Assembly (NCBI GenBank): GCA_024529925.1 | Contig: JAFEUB010001184.1 | Location: 23,795-87,794, forward strand | DNA from: Ophthalmolycus amberensis | Taxonomy: Eukaryota > Chordata > Actinopteri > Perciformes > Zoarcidae | Length of the DNA: 64,000 nucleotides | Direction: 5' to 3' | Shown here: positions 10,347-23,679 of the stretch, in pieces | How the letters are laid out: the number at the start of each line of letters is the position of its first letter | Position numbering within the stretch: position 1 is the stretch's first letter | The notes under the pieces: model-generated | Databases searched by the model: none | Seen by the model: the letters and a program-made list of their open reading frames with translations, nothing else | Told to the model about the DNA's origin: nothing | Made by a program: the position numbers and the translations under genes

Positions 10347-13300
10347 ATGAATCCAGCTCGTCGCTGTTCGGCTTTTCTGAGCCAGCTGTGTGTGTCCTCG
10401 CGAGGGGGGCCGACCGCCAGGACACCGGCAGCGGTCTCAGCCTCGGCGGGAACACGGTACTGTCACTCCGGTGTCGGACGAGCAGGTGGAGAGGGAGTCA
10501 AAGGGACCTGTCCCCAACTGAAGCCGAACGAGACACCCCTCACTGGGGCAGCACCAGGTACTGCACTCATCAGTAGTAATAACGCCTACTCCTCTATCAT
10601 TATAACTTTCGGTCAAATAAGTGTGAAATATTGACACAAGCTGATTCATTTTTTTTAGCAACTATGCTCATTCTTCATTACCGTGCCCCATATTTATTAT
10701 GGACCTTGTAGAAGTCCACTCATCTTATTGTCCACTCATCTCATTGTCCACTCATCTTCCTCTGAGCGGACATCCTGCTCCGTCTCCTGACGGAAGTTGG
10801 AACAGATTGTGTCGCTACCACTTTACGGCAAGCCGACCGGCTGCAACGACAACCTGATACACAAACTGGTTGAATCCTCATATAACCAGTCATTCACAGC
10901 CAGCTGCAGTGTTTGAGCTAAACAGGTCCCAGTTCAGCGGTCAGAGATGGCGAGCAGCCGTGCTGTTGCGTGCACTGGTGTGGACACATGCAGCCACTTA
11001 AGTCTCCAAAGAACCAATCGGTGTAGCAGCGAGGTTATCGTCCTGTAACAGACGAGCCGCTCCTCTGAGTTTTGTAATAAGTCTTTTAACTGATCGCACG
11101 GTAAAACTGTTAATTATTAACATCCCTACTGCAAACACAAAGTGTAATATTAAAATATCATCAACAACATTGTGTTGTATATTTAATCTGTTACAGTCAT
11201 AAATGGAGGCGCATCTGATGAATTTTCTGTTGATCGACTTACCAATGACTTGATTAAATGTTTCAGTTCTCATTCCAACAGAAGAAAACATACATAAAAC
11301 ACCCATTTCTTCAGCCATGGTGCCTATACTTAGGCACTTCCATTTATCCTTCTCTGAAACGGAGATACAGGATGTTCTCCGTGTTCTTAAGCAGTTACCT
11401 CTGTCTGCTAATCTGTTCAAGCAGCCTGCAAAACTCTGATACTGCACTTCTCAACCAGCATGAGTTAACGCACATCATTGACCTTGTTGCAGATCAGTGC
11501 AGCTCCGTGTGTACACCATCGTCTTGCATTGCGAGGAGGAGAGGTTTGACATAACGCGGCAGCAGCATGGTTTTATTAAATATTATTTATAACTGCAATA
11601 GCAACATGTCGGGCCAGCTGTTTCAGTTGATAAGGCAAACTCAGCGATCCAGCTGCAACAGAGCAGCACTAGCATTGATTTGTTGTGTTTGTGTCCCTCT
11701 GATGAGTGTGTTTGGCCTCAGCTCCTCAGAGACATGTCTGTCCTTGAACAAAGGAGTTCTTAGTCTTCTGACTCTTTCGTCCATTAATCGATTCCTTGAT
11801 TTAATCGACTGATCTGTAAAACTGAGTTTTCTCCGCAAAGAATCACACAAAAGCATCTCTTTCACTCTTGTGTTTACCAGAGATATGCTCATCAGTTTCT
11901 TGGAAAGAAATGAAATGACTAAGAGGAGGCCTCCCTGTCTGTCTGTGCAGAGTTTACACTACGCGACCGATTCTCCATTTCCCAGACACAGACACCAGAT
12001 CAGATGCCAATTGGTGCTCCATCCCTCCTCAATGCTTGCTCATGCATTTGAACTTAGCAGGGGTACCCAACCAGAAGAATGTCAGTGCTTGGCTTTTACA
12101 TTCGACAGGCAGTATTTACTGTAAAAAAATATGACTGTCTAAAGGAAGCCTGATTTTGGCCTTCAACTCATGCAGGTGAAACGTGAGCCGCTCAGGACCC
12201 GTGGTTTGAGTCAAAGTCTTAAAGCAGGTCTAACCAGGTCAATGGGTTCTCTATTTAAGTTATCGTCACAAGGAAATGGGTGAAGTCGCTCCTTTCATAA
12301 CTGTGCACATGCATGAACATCCTCACATGGCCTGGGTCAGCAAAACAGGGCCTTGGGTTAGCCTTTGTAAAAGAGGCTAAAACTCTTAATTCAACATGCA
12401 GGTCTTTACCATTGGTAATGGGATTGGAGGTCAGGGTGAGTTACATGATCACCAAGACATGGATCAAGGGAGTGCATACTATATGTGTACATCAACCCAT
12501 CAGGCCCATTATCTTCCACTTGAGTTAGCTTGGCAGTGTCGACACAACAGCACTCAAACTCAAACATCCAACTGATCTGATGGCTGAGGTTAGTGAGCCC
12601 CCAGGAAGAGAGCCATGCTTTGATCCAGAGTGTACTTAGTGGCCAAACAGTGCAACTACAACGTCCGGGTCAGTCACACGATGCCTTTCTCCCATAGACT
12701 TCTATTGGGAAAGAGATCATTTATTTTGAGGTGAATCAACTTCCCGGTATGAACACATGCATATCTGTGATTTAAATCATTAGGTCCTAACAGTTTACAC
12801 GCGCACTGATAGCTGAATCCAGAGTTATGTTCCTTCCTCCGTTCATCTGAAGACGGAAACGCTCCATGGGCTGCGAATGTGGAAGATTCCCAGAAGATTT
12901 GAATTCTGAATTCTATTTGGAAGTAAAACTTTTAGTTTTATGCCCCACTGAGCAGTTTTATTAGGAATGACCCGGGACCGGCCTCCAACACTGGATCCAG
13001 TACCCTTCATACACGCATGGTGTAAAACTCTGTCTGAATATTGTCATATGTGTTTAACCCTGTACCACTTAATCTAACAGGACACGCTGGTGATTCAGTG
13101 AGTTGTCATGAGTTTGCACGAGTTTGCACAGCAGAGGAGACGTTGACTTGGAATTTGATCCTTCTGTGTAACCAGCAGCACCCAGCACAGTCTGGCCTAT
13201 TATTCAACAGCACTACTGAGTATTACTCAGTCCTGGAAGTGGACTTCTGCCACCACGTGCTTTCTTTCTTTGGCACGGAGAAAAGGCAATAATGGTGCTC

Positions 13301-16300
13301 AATGAATACAGACACAAGTCACTTTGTCAGCAACACTTGTGTCTGCTACTGTGGCTTGTTCTACTGTAGTTTTATCAAACCTGACTCAAATGGTGTTTTT
13401 GAAGGGGACTATTTTGAGTGGCGGATTAATCCACATTTGGTGCTCTAGTGAGTGTTTGTGGCAGCAGGACGGTGTGTGTAGGGATGGAGTCCAACTAAAG
13501 TACAGTGGGTGTGTTGGTGGAGATGAAGGAACGGCAGTGAGGCTCACTAAAGCATTTTAATGGAGCTCCATGGAACAGAGGAAGAAGACAGACACACTGC
13601 ACTTGTTACTAGAACAAGTATGTTCACAGGAGGACAAATCCAGAATGTGTTCCGTGTGCTGGCTGTTGGCATTTTGGGAAGCAGGGCCCTCCTGCCTTCT
13701 CTCCCGGTGGTGATGAATGTAGAATGAACACACAAAGAGAATGTGGCTATTCATTGTTGACCGGCATTCCAGTTTACTGCGTCGGCTCCCTGGATTGCCT
13801 TTGCTGCATTGGCTCTCACTCTGTTACTTGAGGCGGAGGGGAGAGCGTTCTTGAATAGGCCGGTTCATGGCTGAGTCCCCCTCCTTTCTGTGACGGTCTC
13901 ATGAGAGTCACACTGTCCCTCAAGAGCCACGTCCAGCACTCTGTCTGCTCGCACTCCCACCAACAGCAAGGGATGAGAGGACAGCATTAGGTGGATAACC
14001 AGACTGAAGACTGTGTATGTATACTGTGTGTATGTCCTGCATCCATTTTGGTTCATTCAAGTATATGTTGGTGTTGTATTGTCACCACCAGTTAAATCAA
14101 ATCTGCAATGTGACTGATTATATTGTCACGGTGGAATTGATCAGCATCCAGACGTAGCTATGTATGAAGTCAAAGCACGAGGACGTTCTTGAGTTGGATG
14201 AGGTCATCCCATTGCAGGTTATGGATTTCTGTCGGTTGTGACGGCAGCAGCATTGCACCGACGTGCTTGCGCCGTATCATAACCAGTGGACCAGGAAATG
14301 AGCTGCCAGAGCTGCCAAAGAGGAGTAGCAGAGCCGTCTGGGTTTGGCTACAGACCGCAGACCGCAGCAAAGTGGGAGCCAAGACAGAAAAGAATCACTT
14401 CAGAAGCAGCTCATTATTAGTCTTCTACTCTGATGCTTTATTAAAGCCTAATATTGACAGCTGTCATAAACATGACAATGTGTGCATCTGTTTACAACCG
14501 TGGAAAGTATGTAAACAAGGGAGGCCTACTGATGAAAGCAACTGATTCAAATTAGGTAGTAAAATATTTCAGATCTATAATTAGACAAAGGGCTATGTTA
14601 TCTTACAAAGGTCTAGAAGTATGCATTGGTTGAAATAAAGTCGTTTTTAGTAGGAGAGCTACCCGTGTGTATCAGTATTCGTGGTCATTTTCTCAGTCTC
14701 AAACACAACTTAACCATGTCATGTGAAATTCCACGCGTGTGTGTGTGTGTGTGTGTGTGCACATGATCAGGATGATACCAGCTCCGCCTCATTTCAGTCG
14801 GGAAAACCCTGCATTGTTTGCTACAGGTGTTAGCCTGACGTGACAAAGATACACTGCTTGTAGTGTAGTTGACAGTGTTGGAGTGGAGCTGAGCTGATTG
14901 CGTGCTCGTAGCTGAGGACACGGTTAGCGTTGTGTTTTAATGACAGCTTTGTAGTCGAGCTGTGTTTCTAGGGATGAGTCAGGAGGTCAGTTGGTAGGCT
15001 GAAGGACAATTTAACTGGAATATCTTCATTTAGAATGGAATGCCATGAAACCCCTCGCGCTGTAAGTGATGAGTTCAATGTTCCAAGTATTTTAAAGTTG
15101 TTCCTCTACTGCTTACATGGGACTTTCAGTTGTGACAAAATTGGCTAATGTTAGCATGCTAAACTAAGGTGGCAACAATGGTGAACACTACAGTCTGAAA
15201 GTAAGCATGTTAGCATTGTCATTGTGAACTAGCCTACTCAAAGCAAGTAGTCTCTTCAGCTTAGTTTAAATGATGTCATAACAACATGCCTATTCTTATT
15301 AAAAACCCACCTCCTTATTCAATGGAAACATCCTCATCCACGTCTTACATGCACTCGTACACACACTAGGCTGGTGGTAAATGGAGACAAAACAGGAAGA
15401 GTACATTTTAGACAAAATCATTTGAGCCGAGTGGAGGTTGTAAAGGTTGCTCTCGCTCTCTCTCGGGTAGTGTGACACAATATGAAAATGGCACCGAGAA
15501 GAATCAAAGCAGGGTCTCCAGAAACTCTGGCGCCTGTTGTTGCCACACCTACACAAAGCCCATTTAATGACCACACATGTGTCCCTTGTTTCCCTTCATC
15601 AGTTTGTCCAATGGGTGGCAGCGGCAGCAGGTTGTTTAGTACGTTGGCCCAGTCGTTGAACAGCGCCCCCTTGGACCAGTCGGACCCGTACCCAGAGGAG
15701 AACCCAGACCAGGACGTGGTCGAGAGTGACCCGGACCAGCTGCTCAGAGAGTGTGAAGAGGCCCTGCAGGGGCGTCCGGCCAGGCCGCATCGAGACCTGG
15801 TCCGTCCCAGCGGCATGGCGCCCTGCCACCACAAGCTCAACCCCCCCATACGGATCATGCAGTGGAATATACTGGCACAAGGTAGACATCTGTGGATAAA
15901 CTACAACTTTGTAATTTGTGAGGACTCCAGTGACATGTAGAAATGTAGAGGTTATTTAGGTTACTATGCCAGCAGCTCTGCTGTCGCTCAGTCCAGACTG
16001 AAATTCATTCATGGTCCCCAGAGGGTAAATCCAGCTGACTGAGGTGATCCCTTTGAAGTGAAATATGTTGACGGCTATTTGATGTATTGCCATCAGCTTT
16101 GGTTCAGACATTGATGTTCCTCTCAGTCACTTGGTTATTATGCTAATTCTGCTGACACACTAAATGAAGATGTATTACCATTTAGCTGAAAGCACTGCTG
16201 TGCTTGACGATAATGAATGAATGAAGCATTAAAATGAATCTCTCTCTCTCCAGCTCTCGGTGAGGGGAAGGACGGGTTCACCCGCTGTCCACTGGATGCT

Positions 16301-17122
16301 CTCAACTGGCAGGAGAGGAAGTACCTGATCCTGGAGGAGATCCTCACCTACCGCCCAGACATCCTGTGCCTGCAGGAAGTAGACCACTACTACGACACGT
16401 TTCAGCCAATCATGGCCAGCCTCGGCTACCAAGGCAGCTTCTTGGCCAAGCCCTGGTCTCCCTGTCTGGATGTAGAGCAGAATAACGGCCCCGACGGCTG
16501 CGCTCTGTTTTACCGCCGCTCACGCTTCTCCCTCCAGGCCACGGCTCACCTGCGGCTGTCGGCCATGATGCTGCCCACCAACCAGGTGGCCATCGTCCAG
16601 ACACTGAAGTGCCGGGGAACTGGCCGGCGGCTGTGCGTTGCCGTCACCCATCTGAAAGCTCGTAGCGGCTGGGAGAGACTGCGGAGTGCTCAGGGTGCCG
16701 ACTTGCTGCAGAGTTTGCGCAGCATAACGTCCCAATGTGGCGGCGGCAGCCAGAAGGAGGCGGAGTCGGGCGGCATCCCTCTGGTAGTGTGCGGGGACTT
16801 TAACGCAGAGCCCTCGGAGGACGTGTACCGGCGGTTCAGCTCCTCAGCTCTCGGCCTGAACTCGGCGTACAAGCTGTTGAGCTCCGACGGACAGACGGAG
16901 CCGGCTTATACGACGTGGAAGATCCGCCCCTCCGGAGAGAGCTGCAGCACCCTGGACTACATCTGGTATACCCATGATGCTTTGAGTGTGCAGCGCCTGC
17001 TGGACATCCCCACAGAGGAGCAGATCGGCCCAGACCGCCTCCCCTCCTACCACTACCCCTCTGACCATCTATCCCTGCTCTGTGATGTCAGCTTCAGGGA
17101 GGAGCCCCATAGGTTGATGTAG
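10347..17122 (+). CDS. noct: Nocturnin (NADP(H) 2'-phosphatase, EEP family)
   Basis: Three coding exons, 10347-10557, 15603-15881 and 16254-17122, join in phase to a 452-residue protein. Exon 1 starts MNPARRCSAFLSQLC and is Arg/Ser/Ala-rich without early acidic residues, as expected of the mitochondrial leader of the long isoform. It ends at CAG|GTACTG. The junction reads PVCPMGGSGSRLFS, which parallels the human TVCSMGTGTSRLYS region, and the Met at 15611 is the internal start used by the cytosolic isoform. The endonuclease/exonuclease/phosphatase domain follows. Visible catalytic motifs are LQEVDH (Glu205, metal binding), CGDFNAEP (Asp345, Asn347) and YPSDHLSL (Asp434, His435). The enzyme removes the 2' phosphate from NADP+ and NADPH and is under circadian control in vertebrates. 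Exon 1 is separated by a 5-kb intron, so it is easy to miss. A poly(A) signal lies at 17807-17812. Confidence 0.95.
10713..10760. repeat. Short tandem repeat, 16-bp unit, three copies
   Basis: GTCCACTCATCTTATT and close variants occur three times in a row inside noct intron 1, just after exon 1. Confidence 0.8.
12650..12960. repeat. Probable dispersed repeat in noct intron 1
   Basis: Contains CCCATAGACTTCTATTGGGAAAGAG, shortened here in meaning to its core TAGACTTCTATTGGGA, which I associate with a widely dispersed fish repeat. The boundaries are approximate and the family is not assigned. The rest of intron 1 (10558-15602) holds a CACGTG E-box at 13254-13259 and a (GT)n tract near 14738, and no further exon that I can support. 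Confidence 0.35.
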
Positions 17123-17806
17123 GCTGCCAATCACAGCAGCCCTGGACCAAGAGATGCACTGAGAGAGGAGACCGCTGGGAACAATAGTCCACCTCCACTG
17201 CAGACCAGAGAGGGGAGAGTGAACGGGACGTCATCTCCCGGATGGAGGGAAATCTGATTGGATTGTGAATAATTTGCCATCATGAGATACGAACCACTTT
17301 CTGTACTGTTGCTATTTAACGATATTCACAAGGTGGAATATTAGAAGATCATCACATATGATGGATGGAAAAACTACTTGTAGTTTTAGCAATAACTGAG
17401 ATTCGATCCACTGACTTGTGTTGAGGAGGAGGAGGAGCCTGTCGGTTCCTCTTTAACCCAGCTGCAGCTGAAACAGCAGCTATGTGCTTCATCTGTTGAA
17501 CTTTGACCTCTGCAAACCGACTATTACATTAATTTATTCCATTATACTTTCTATCTTTTGGTTAAACAATCAACAATTCATCCTAGTTTTTTTTAAACTA
17601 ATTATTTTGCATTAAAGTCATTGACGACGGTTCTGCAGTTGGACAATGTTGTTGCTGTGACTACAATGAGGAGAAATGTTAATATATATAAAGTTATTTT
17701 TATTCCTGCTGACATCCTAGCTGTAGTCACCCAAGTCACTGTTGAAGAGTTCTGTTCATTTGTTTCAGCATGTTATCAACTCTCAAGACTGATCTTTAAC
17801 TATGAC

Positions 17807-17812
17807 AATAAA
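17807..17812 (+). terminator. noct: Candidate noct polyadenylation signal
   Basis: AATAAA about 690 bp after the noct stop codon, in an A-rich stretch. It would define a 3' UTR of roughly 0.7 kb. Confidence 0.55.
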
Positions 17813-18019
17813 CATAAAAGTAAAAATAATGTACAAAGTCTACTTAATTTAAATGTTGTGCTGGTTTTGGCGGCCCCTGTGGACAAAAGGAACGGGGGAG
17901 CAGCGAGAAGGAGCCGGGCCCCTGGCTGGAGGAGGGGCCCTGCAGCTGGCTCTGTGCTCGATGGGCTGGTTGCTGCTGAAGGAGTTTCAGGTGAAGCTGC
18001 AGGATTTCAACAAAGTCGG

Positions 18020-18660
18020 AGTATAGTATTTAAAAATAAATGACATATCATATGCCAAAACATCATAAAAGCCACAGTATAGTATGGAAAACTAATCAAA
18101 GTATAGTTTGTCATAGGATAGATGCCGAAAAGAGCCATAAAAACATGTCTAAAAAGGTGCAAGAGTCAAGTATTATAATGCACAGTAATGTGTCAAAAGT
18201 CATAGTATTTCATGAAAGGTCACATTATGGCATGTCAAAAAATAAAATCTAATTATTTATTCCAAAGTTATAAAAAGTGATAGTATAGCTGTTTAAAGTC
18301 ATAACAAGTCACAGTATATGTGGGAACAGTGTGGTATGTTTAAAATACAAATGTTAAAAAAGGTCCAAAATAAAGTGTCACAAAAGGGAGAGCATGCATT
18401 CTTTATGCATTAGTTATTAAAAAGTCAAAGCGTAGTATGTCAAAATGAGTCATTAAAGAAAATCTAAATATAGTATGTAAAAAGTATAGTAGGTCGGAAA
18501 AAGTCATTCAAACATTTTAGTATGGTAAGTTAAACAGTGTGGTCAAAGTCAGACTAAAGTATAAATTATAAAAAGTCAAAGTATACAAAAACAAAAGTAC
18601 GTCATTAAACATACATGGTACAGTATGTCAAAGTATTGTGTGTTGGATAAGTCATAGCAT
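18020..18660. repeat. Degenerate tandem repeat of an AAGTCATAGTATG-like unit
   Basis: The stretch consists of irregular copies of AAAAGTCA(T/A)AGTATAGTATGTC-type words, spaced roughly 25-45 bp apart. It fills most of the interval between the convergent genes noct and elf2. No coding potential. The rest of 17813-19687 is AT-rich and must hold the elf2 3' UTR; I could not choose its poly(A) site with confidence. Confidence 0.7.
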
Positions 18661-19687
18661 CTCGGCCCGCTCAGACATTTCCTCAGACCAGCAGCGAACC
18701 TCCTCACTCCCACAGCAGGGACAGAGTACTGAACCCGGGCTGAAGGGGCACAAGGAAGCTGCTCAGCATTGCCACACTTCCAAATTCGATTTGAGCGGCT
18801 AGCTGTAGAAATCCTTCTAGAAAACATAACACCAACCAACTCTGAGATGTGGTTTGGATCCAGTTTGCATAGATCGCATCTCATGTGTTTCTTTGCCGTC
18901 AGGAATTTCTGGAATCAATCTGGATACGTCCAAAGAATAGATTTGAGCCGTCTGAACCCTTTTTCTATTCAGCTTCTGCATTTCCAAACCACAAAAATGT
19001 GAAGAAAGAAGTGGGCAGTGATAATAGCTGACCAGCTGTATTGTACACTAAGCATACAAAGCTATTAGCAGCAGCACAGCGCCTCTCTGACAGCACTCTT
19101 TACTTTAAAAACTGCCACTAAAGAATAATCTAGCGGCTCATTTTTTCAGATGGCTGAAAAAGACAAACTTCAGTCGGTCTCAATTCACATGTCATTTTTT
19201 TTTTATAATACATTTCAGTAAAATCTACGTCAATACAATGATAGTAAAAGGAAAAAAATAGTATATTATCCTTCCGATGTGGAGCACATCATTTAGTTCT
19301 TTTATCTTTCACTCCCTTTTTATGAACTGTAAAAAACAGACAAACCATTAGAATGAAACAAAGACATGAAGGACCGGACTGATGCATACCCGCTGAGTAT
19401 CAAAAAAAAGCTTTTTACATTTCTGTTTACAAGTCTCGTCATATTACAAAAACGAGTTTTTTCCATTTACAATCTAAGGCTGCCCATGTGTCCTGAGCTC
19501 CGAAGGGTCTGTGTGTGCGTCCGTGTCCCTTTAATCCATTGTGGGGTTTCACCAGCTCCATAGTCTGAGCCAATCAGAGAGCAGCTCTGCTCTGTGACTA
19601 GGGTGGGGGGGGGGGGGATGTGTCCTGCACTTCCTCAGCAGTGTCAACAGTCACTTCCTGTACCCCACCAGAAGGGCCCTGGGGCGC

Positions 19688-20788
19688 TCAGGAAGAAGTG
19701 CTTTCTGCTGATGCTGCTGGTGGAGCCTCGACTGCTGCTGCTTCAGGCTGACTGCTGGGGGGCTGGGTGGGGGTTTTGGGTGGGGCGGGGTGAGGCTGGG
19801 CGACTGATATGGAGAGCTGCGGCAGCAGCTGGGCCACCACCGCCGGCTTAGCCAGGATGAGGTGCGGCGTCTGCCGGCCTGCCGTCAGCTGGATGGTGGA
19901 GACGGCGGCAGCAGCCTGTTTGGCGGCGCCGAGCGCCAACTGCGTCGCCACGGGCTTAGCCTGGAAGAGCTGCGCGATCTGGCCCGACGGGTTGGCCTGC
20001 ATCAGCGTGGCGAGCTGGCTGGCTGGGATGGTGATGATGGTGATCTTCTCCCCCATTTTGGAGCCGTGGGGCAGCATGGTGGGCAGAGCCTGGATGACCA
20101 GTTTCGGGGGAGCGCCGGCGGAGGCGTTGGCCACCGTTACCGGGACCCCTGCGGCAGTGGTGAGGATGGAGGAGGAGTTAATCGTGATCTGACCCAGTGA
20201 GTTGGTCATGACGAGCGGCATGGCTCGGATGGACCTGCAGGGAGAAGCACAGGGAGGGTGAATGGTTGCACCTCTGCTCAGCTGTAACACTTCACTACAG
20301 CTGTGACCGACACAACGCAGCCAGAGAAGCACAGGCATCATGAAAAGGAAAGGTGGCTGAGTTCCATTTAGCTGCTTCCCTTCCAGGGCCTCTGTACTGT
20401 TCTAACTGGGACACTAGACCAGATCAGAAGCATATTTTACATGTGATGGTTTCACAAAACACCGTGGTCCATAAACTACCATTCACAAGTTAACATGGTC
20501 CCTTTGATACGGGCAGAGACGGGGAGTAGAGACCTGGTGGTGGCGTTGCTGGGGATGACGGTGATGTAGGTATGCTGAGGCTGCGTGGCAGCGGGAGCGT
20601 TGGTGCCCAGGCTGGCCGTGCCGTGCTGGTGATCAGGTAGCTGGCCAGACACCACGCCCTCGCTGTCCTCCACCTCATCTCCGTCCTCCTCGTCATCGAT
20701 CACTCGGATGTTCTTGGGCATTTCTTTGAACTGGTAGGCCAGCCGCTGTCCCTCCACTTTGGCCAGGATGCCGCGCTGGTAGTAATAC

Positions 20789-20819
<31 letters not shown>

Positions 20820-23647
20820 GGCAACATCAGAGCTATGCTGTCAGACAGCACCGAGACGGACTCTGCTCAGGACTACTAAAGGATCGGGTGTCTGCGGAGA
20901 GGACGGGCTGACCTCAGGGCTCTCCCCATGGTCTCGTAGTTCATGTCGGGCTTGTTCTTGTGTTTCCCCCATAGCTTGGACACAGCCTTGGAGTCGACCA
21001 GCTTGAAGATGCCCTTCTCCCGCTGCATCCACTTGATGTACCTGGGACAGGTGTTCTTATCCTGCAGCAGCTCCAGCAGGAACTCCCACAGATAGGTGGT
21101 GTTGCCTTGGGGGGAAACGGAGAACACCAACATGAAATACAGAAGCTCACAAGTTGCTATGCAACGTAGAAGACTTTTACATAGAGAGACTCTACCGAAC
21201 ACATTGAATATTAACGGGCTTAAAGATGTGCTAAAACACACAGTTCTAGTTCAAGAGCTTCATTTAAAAGCTGTGGAAATACGATATCTTTGAGTCTCTC
21301 CTCACATCCAGTTGGGGACGTCTTGGAGTAGGAAAAGTAGTCAAGATGTTGTCAGATATACTCCATAACAGTCACACACTGGCTTTATACAAAACACAGG
21401 TCTTAACTTCCATGACAACCTGTATATCAATAACACGATGTGCCAAGAAGCACAATGATGACCGAGCCTGTTTCACAACGAGTTCAAAGCTCCTCACAGT
21501 CACTTTAAGTGAGATTCAAAAATGTATCTGATAATATTAATACTCTCCACTCTAGCGAGCGGGGTGATCTGATAGAAGCATACTTGAGCATCACTAACCT
21601 TTGCCCTCCCTCGGCCTCTTCTTGATGCCCAGGTCAAAGGAGCCGTTGGAGGCGGGCTGGTTGGTCTTGGGCTTGCGTCCACCTGCACCCATCACACATA
21701 CACGGGATCCTTTACGCACCATGTCATGATCTCATGTCCAAACATGTGTGGTACCTTATCTGTTGCACCTATCTAGTATGACTCATACAGTGTATGCGTG
21801 TGGCATGGAGAACCCGTGTGGCCTCCAGCACACATTAAGCCTCGGAGGTGTGTTGTAGTGACACTGACCTCCTCTCTTCCTCTTGACAGCGGGCTCACAG
21901 TCAGGAGGGATGGGGAAGGACTCCTCCTCTATGGGTCCGCACTCTGTAGACACCTCCACCACCGTCTCCATCATCACATCCTCTGCTGTCAGACAAAGCA
22001 CACATTCACATATCAGCTGGAGCCTCACGGCTGCAAGCCGGTTCCTCACCGGACGAGCAAAGGGCCGGACAGACTCCATGACACACGCACCGTATACTCG
22101 ATTCAATCCTGGACAGAATAAAAGGGATTAACCATGTGGTCCCAATAATGATCAAAATATGATCAAAACATCTTAAAATTACATTTTCTGGGCGTCGGCC
22201 TTTGGTCAGTGGGCCAATAACAGCTCAGGTGCGGTCAGGCTGTTTGTTCACACTGCTGCCTGTAAAGAGCTGCAGCTCTGTGTGTCCAGCACTACCTCAC
22301 TCAGAGCAGCTGGCAGTAACTTGTACTTTTCATATAACTTAGTTTTTTGTCCGGTGCTTTAAGAGCTTGTTTAAAGGCTAGAGCCTGGCCGAGTATCCTG
22401 CTAAATGAACTGCGTAGTATGTAGTAGGCAGTTTGGAATGCCTACTACATACACTACCGGTTGGCTGAATCTGAATTCTTGTCTTTATTTGTTCAACTTC
22501 AACTTCAAAACTTCTTGTTTAGCAGCTGTACCTGTACTAGTTCTGCTTGGTCAGAGATGAACTCCTCAGAGAAGAAGCATCACTCTGAATCGTTTTGATG
22601 AAGTGGGGTCTCGTTTTCTTTGCTGTTCAGTCTTTTTCTACGCTAACAATCGATTGATCTGTTCTGGTGTAATCAAACCCCGCTGGCACAGCCTACGCTT
22701 CTGTTTCAGTAATGATTGGTAGAAATGCAAAAGCACTTGTGTTGACATTTTAGGAAAAACAAATATACTGTGATATAAACTGTTGCCGACCTTGATTTAA
22801 AATGAAACCCTGAAATAAATCTGGGCCATACGCCCATTGTATATTTAAATAAAACGATACGTTTCCCAGTGTTAAAAAGCTGCTGACATAATTTATGAAA
22901 CACAGCATTAACCTTAACCACAGAGGAGGAAGCGCTGAGGTGCGTTTACCTGTGTTGCGTTCATTGTGCAGTCCTCCAGGAGACTCCATGTGGAGAAGAG
23001 CTTCGGCTGCTTCGAAGGTTTTGTCGAAACACACCATGTCGTGACCGGACATCTCCACTGAGAAGAGGAGCAGAGAGAGGCTACAAGACTGCTCAAACAT
23101 CCCGTCCGTGGTCACATTCACAAAAGCACAGCGCTGCGGCCGCAACCACTTTCAAATGTTCACTCTGGGTTACATCTGTTCTTCACGTTGCCAGCAATCT
23201 GGTGTAAATAGTAAGACGTTGATGCTGCCAGTAGAGGGCAGTCTGCTGCAGTCATACACAACAACAGGTACCGTCGATGTAGATCAATGTGAACGACACA
23301 GAGTGAATCTGCCCCTTCTCATTCACACAATAGGATTTCACATGGCAAACTTTGTCAGAAGTAAATATTAAAATCCAGAGAACTCCTTACCGGTCTCGGA
23401 CACCTCTGTCACCACCTCCTGCTCCTCGGCCACATCCTGCATCAGGTACGTCTCGTCATCGTAGACCAGGACCTGTGCCGAGTAGCACTCCTCCACCTGG
23501 GCGCTCGGCACCTCCTCCACGATCACCGCCGGACAGCCCTCCTCCTGCAGCAACACGCCCTCCTCCTCCTCCTCCAGCACATCTTCCTCCACCTCCTCGC
23601 CGCCTCCCACGATCACAGCCACTATTTCCTGCTCAACCACCTCCTCT

Positions 23648-23679
<32 letters not shown>

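Noticed and set aside
10998..11447. 149-codon minus-strand open frame in noct intron 1
   Set aside because: No family recognised, no matching exons or promoter. Could be part of an old repeat, but I cannot support a gene.
19809..20200. 112-127-codon plus-strand frames
   Set aside because: Antisense to the elf2 last exon, where low stop density follows from GC-rich codons.
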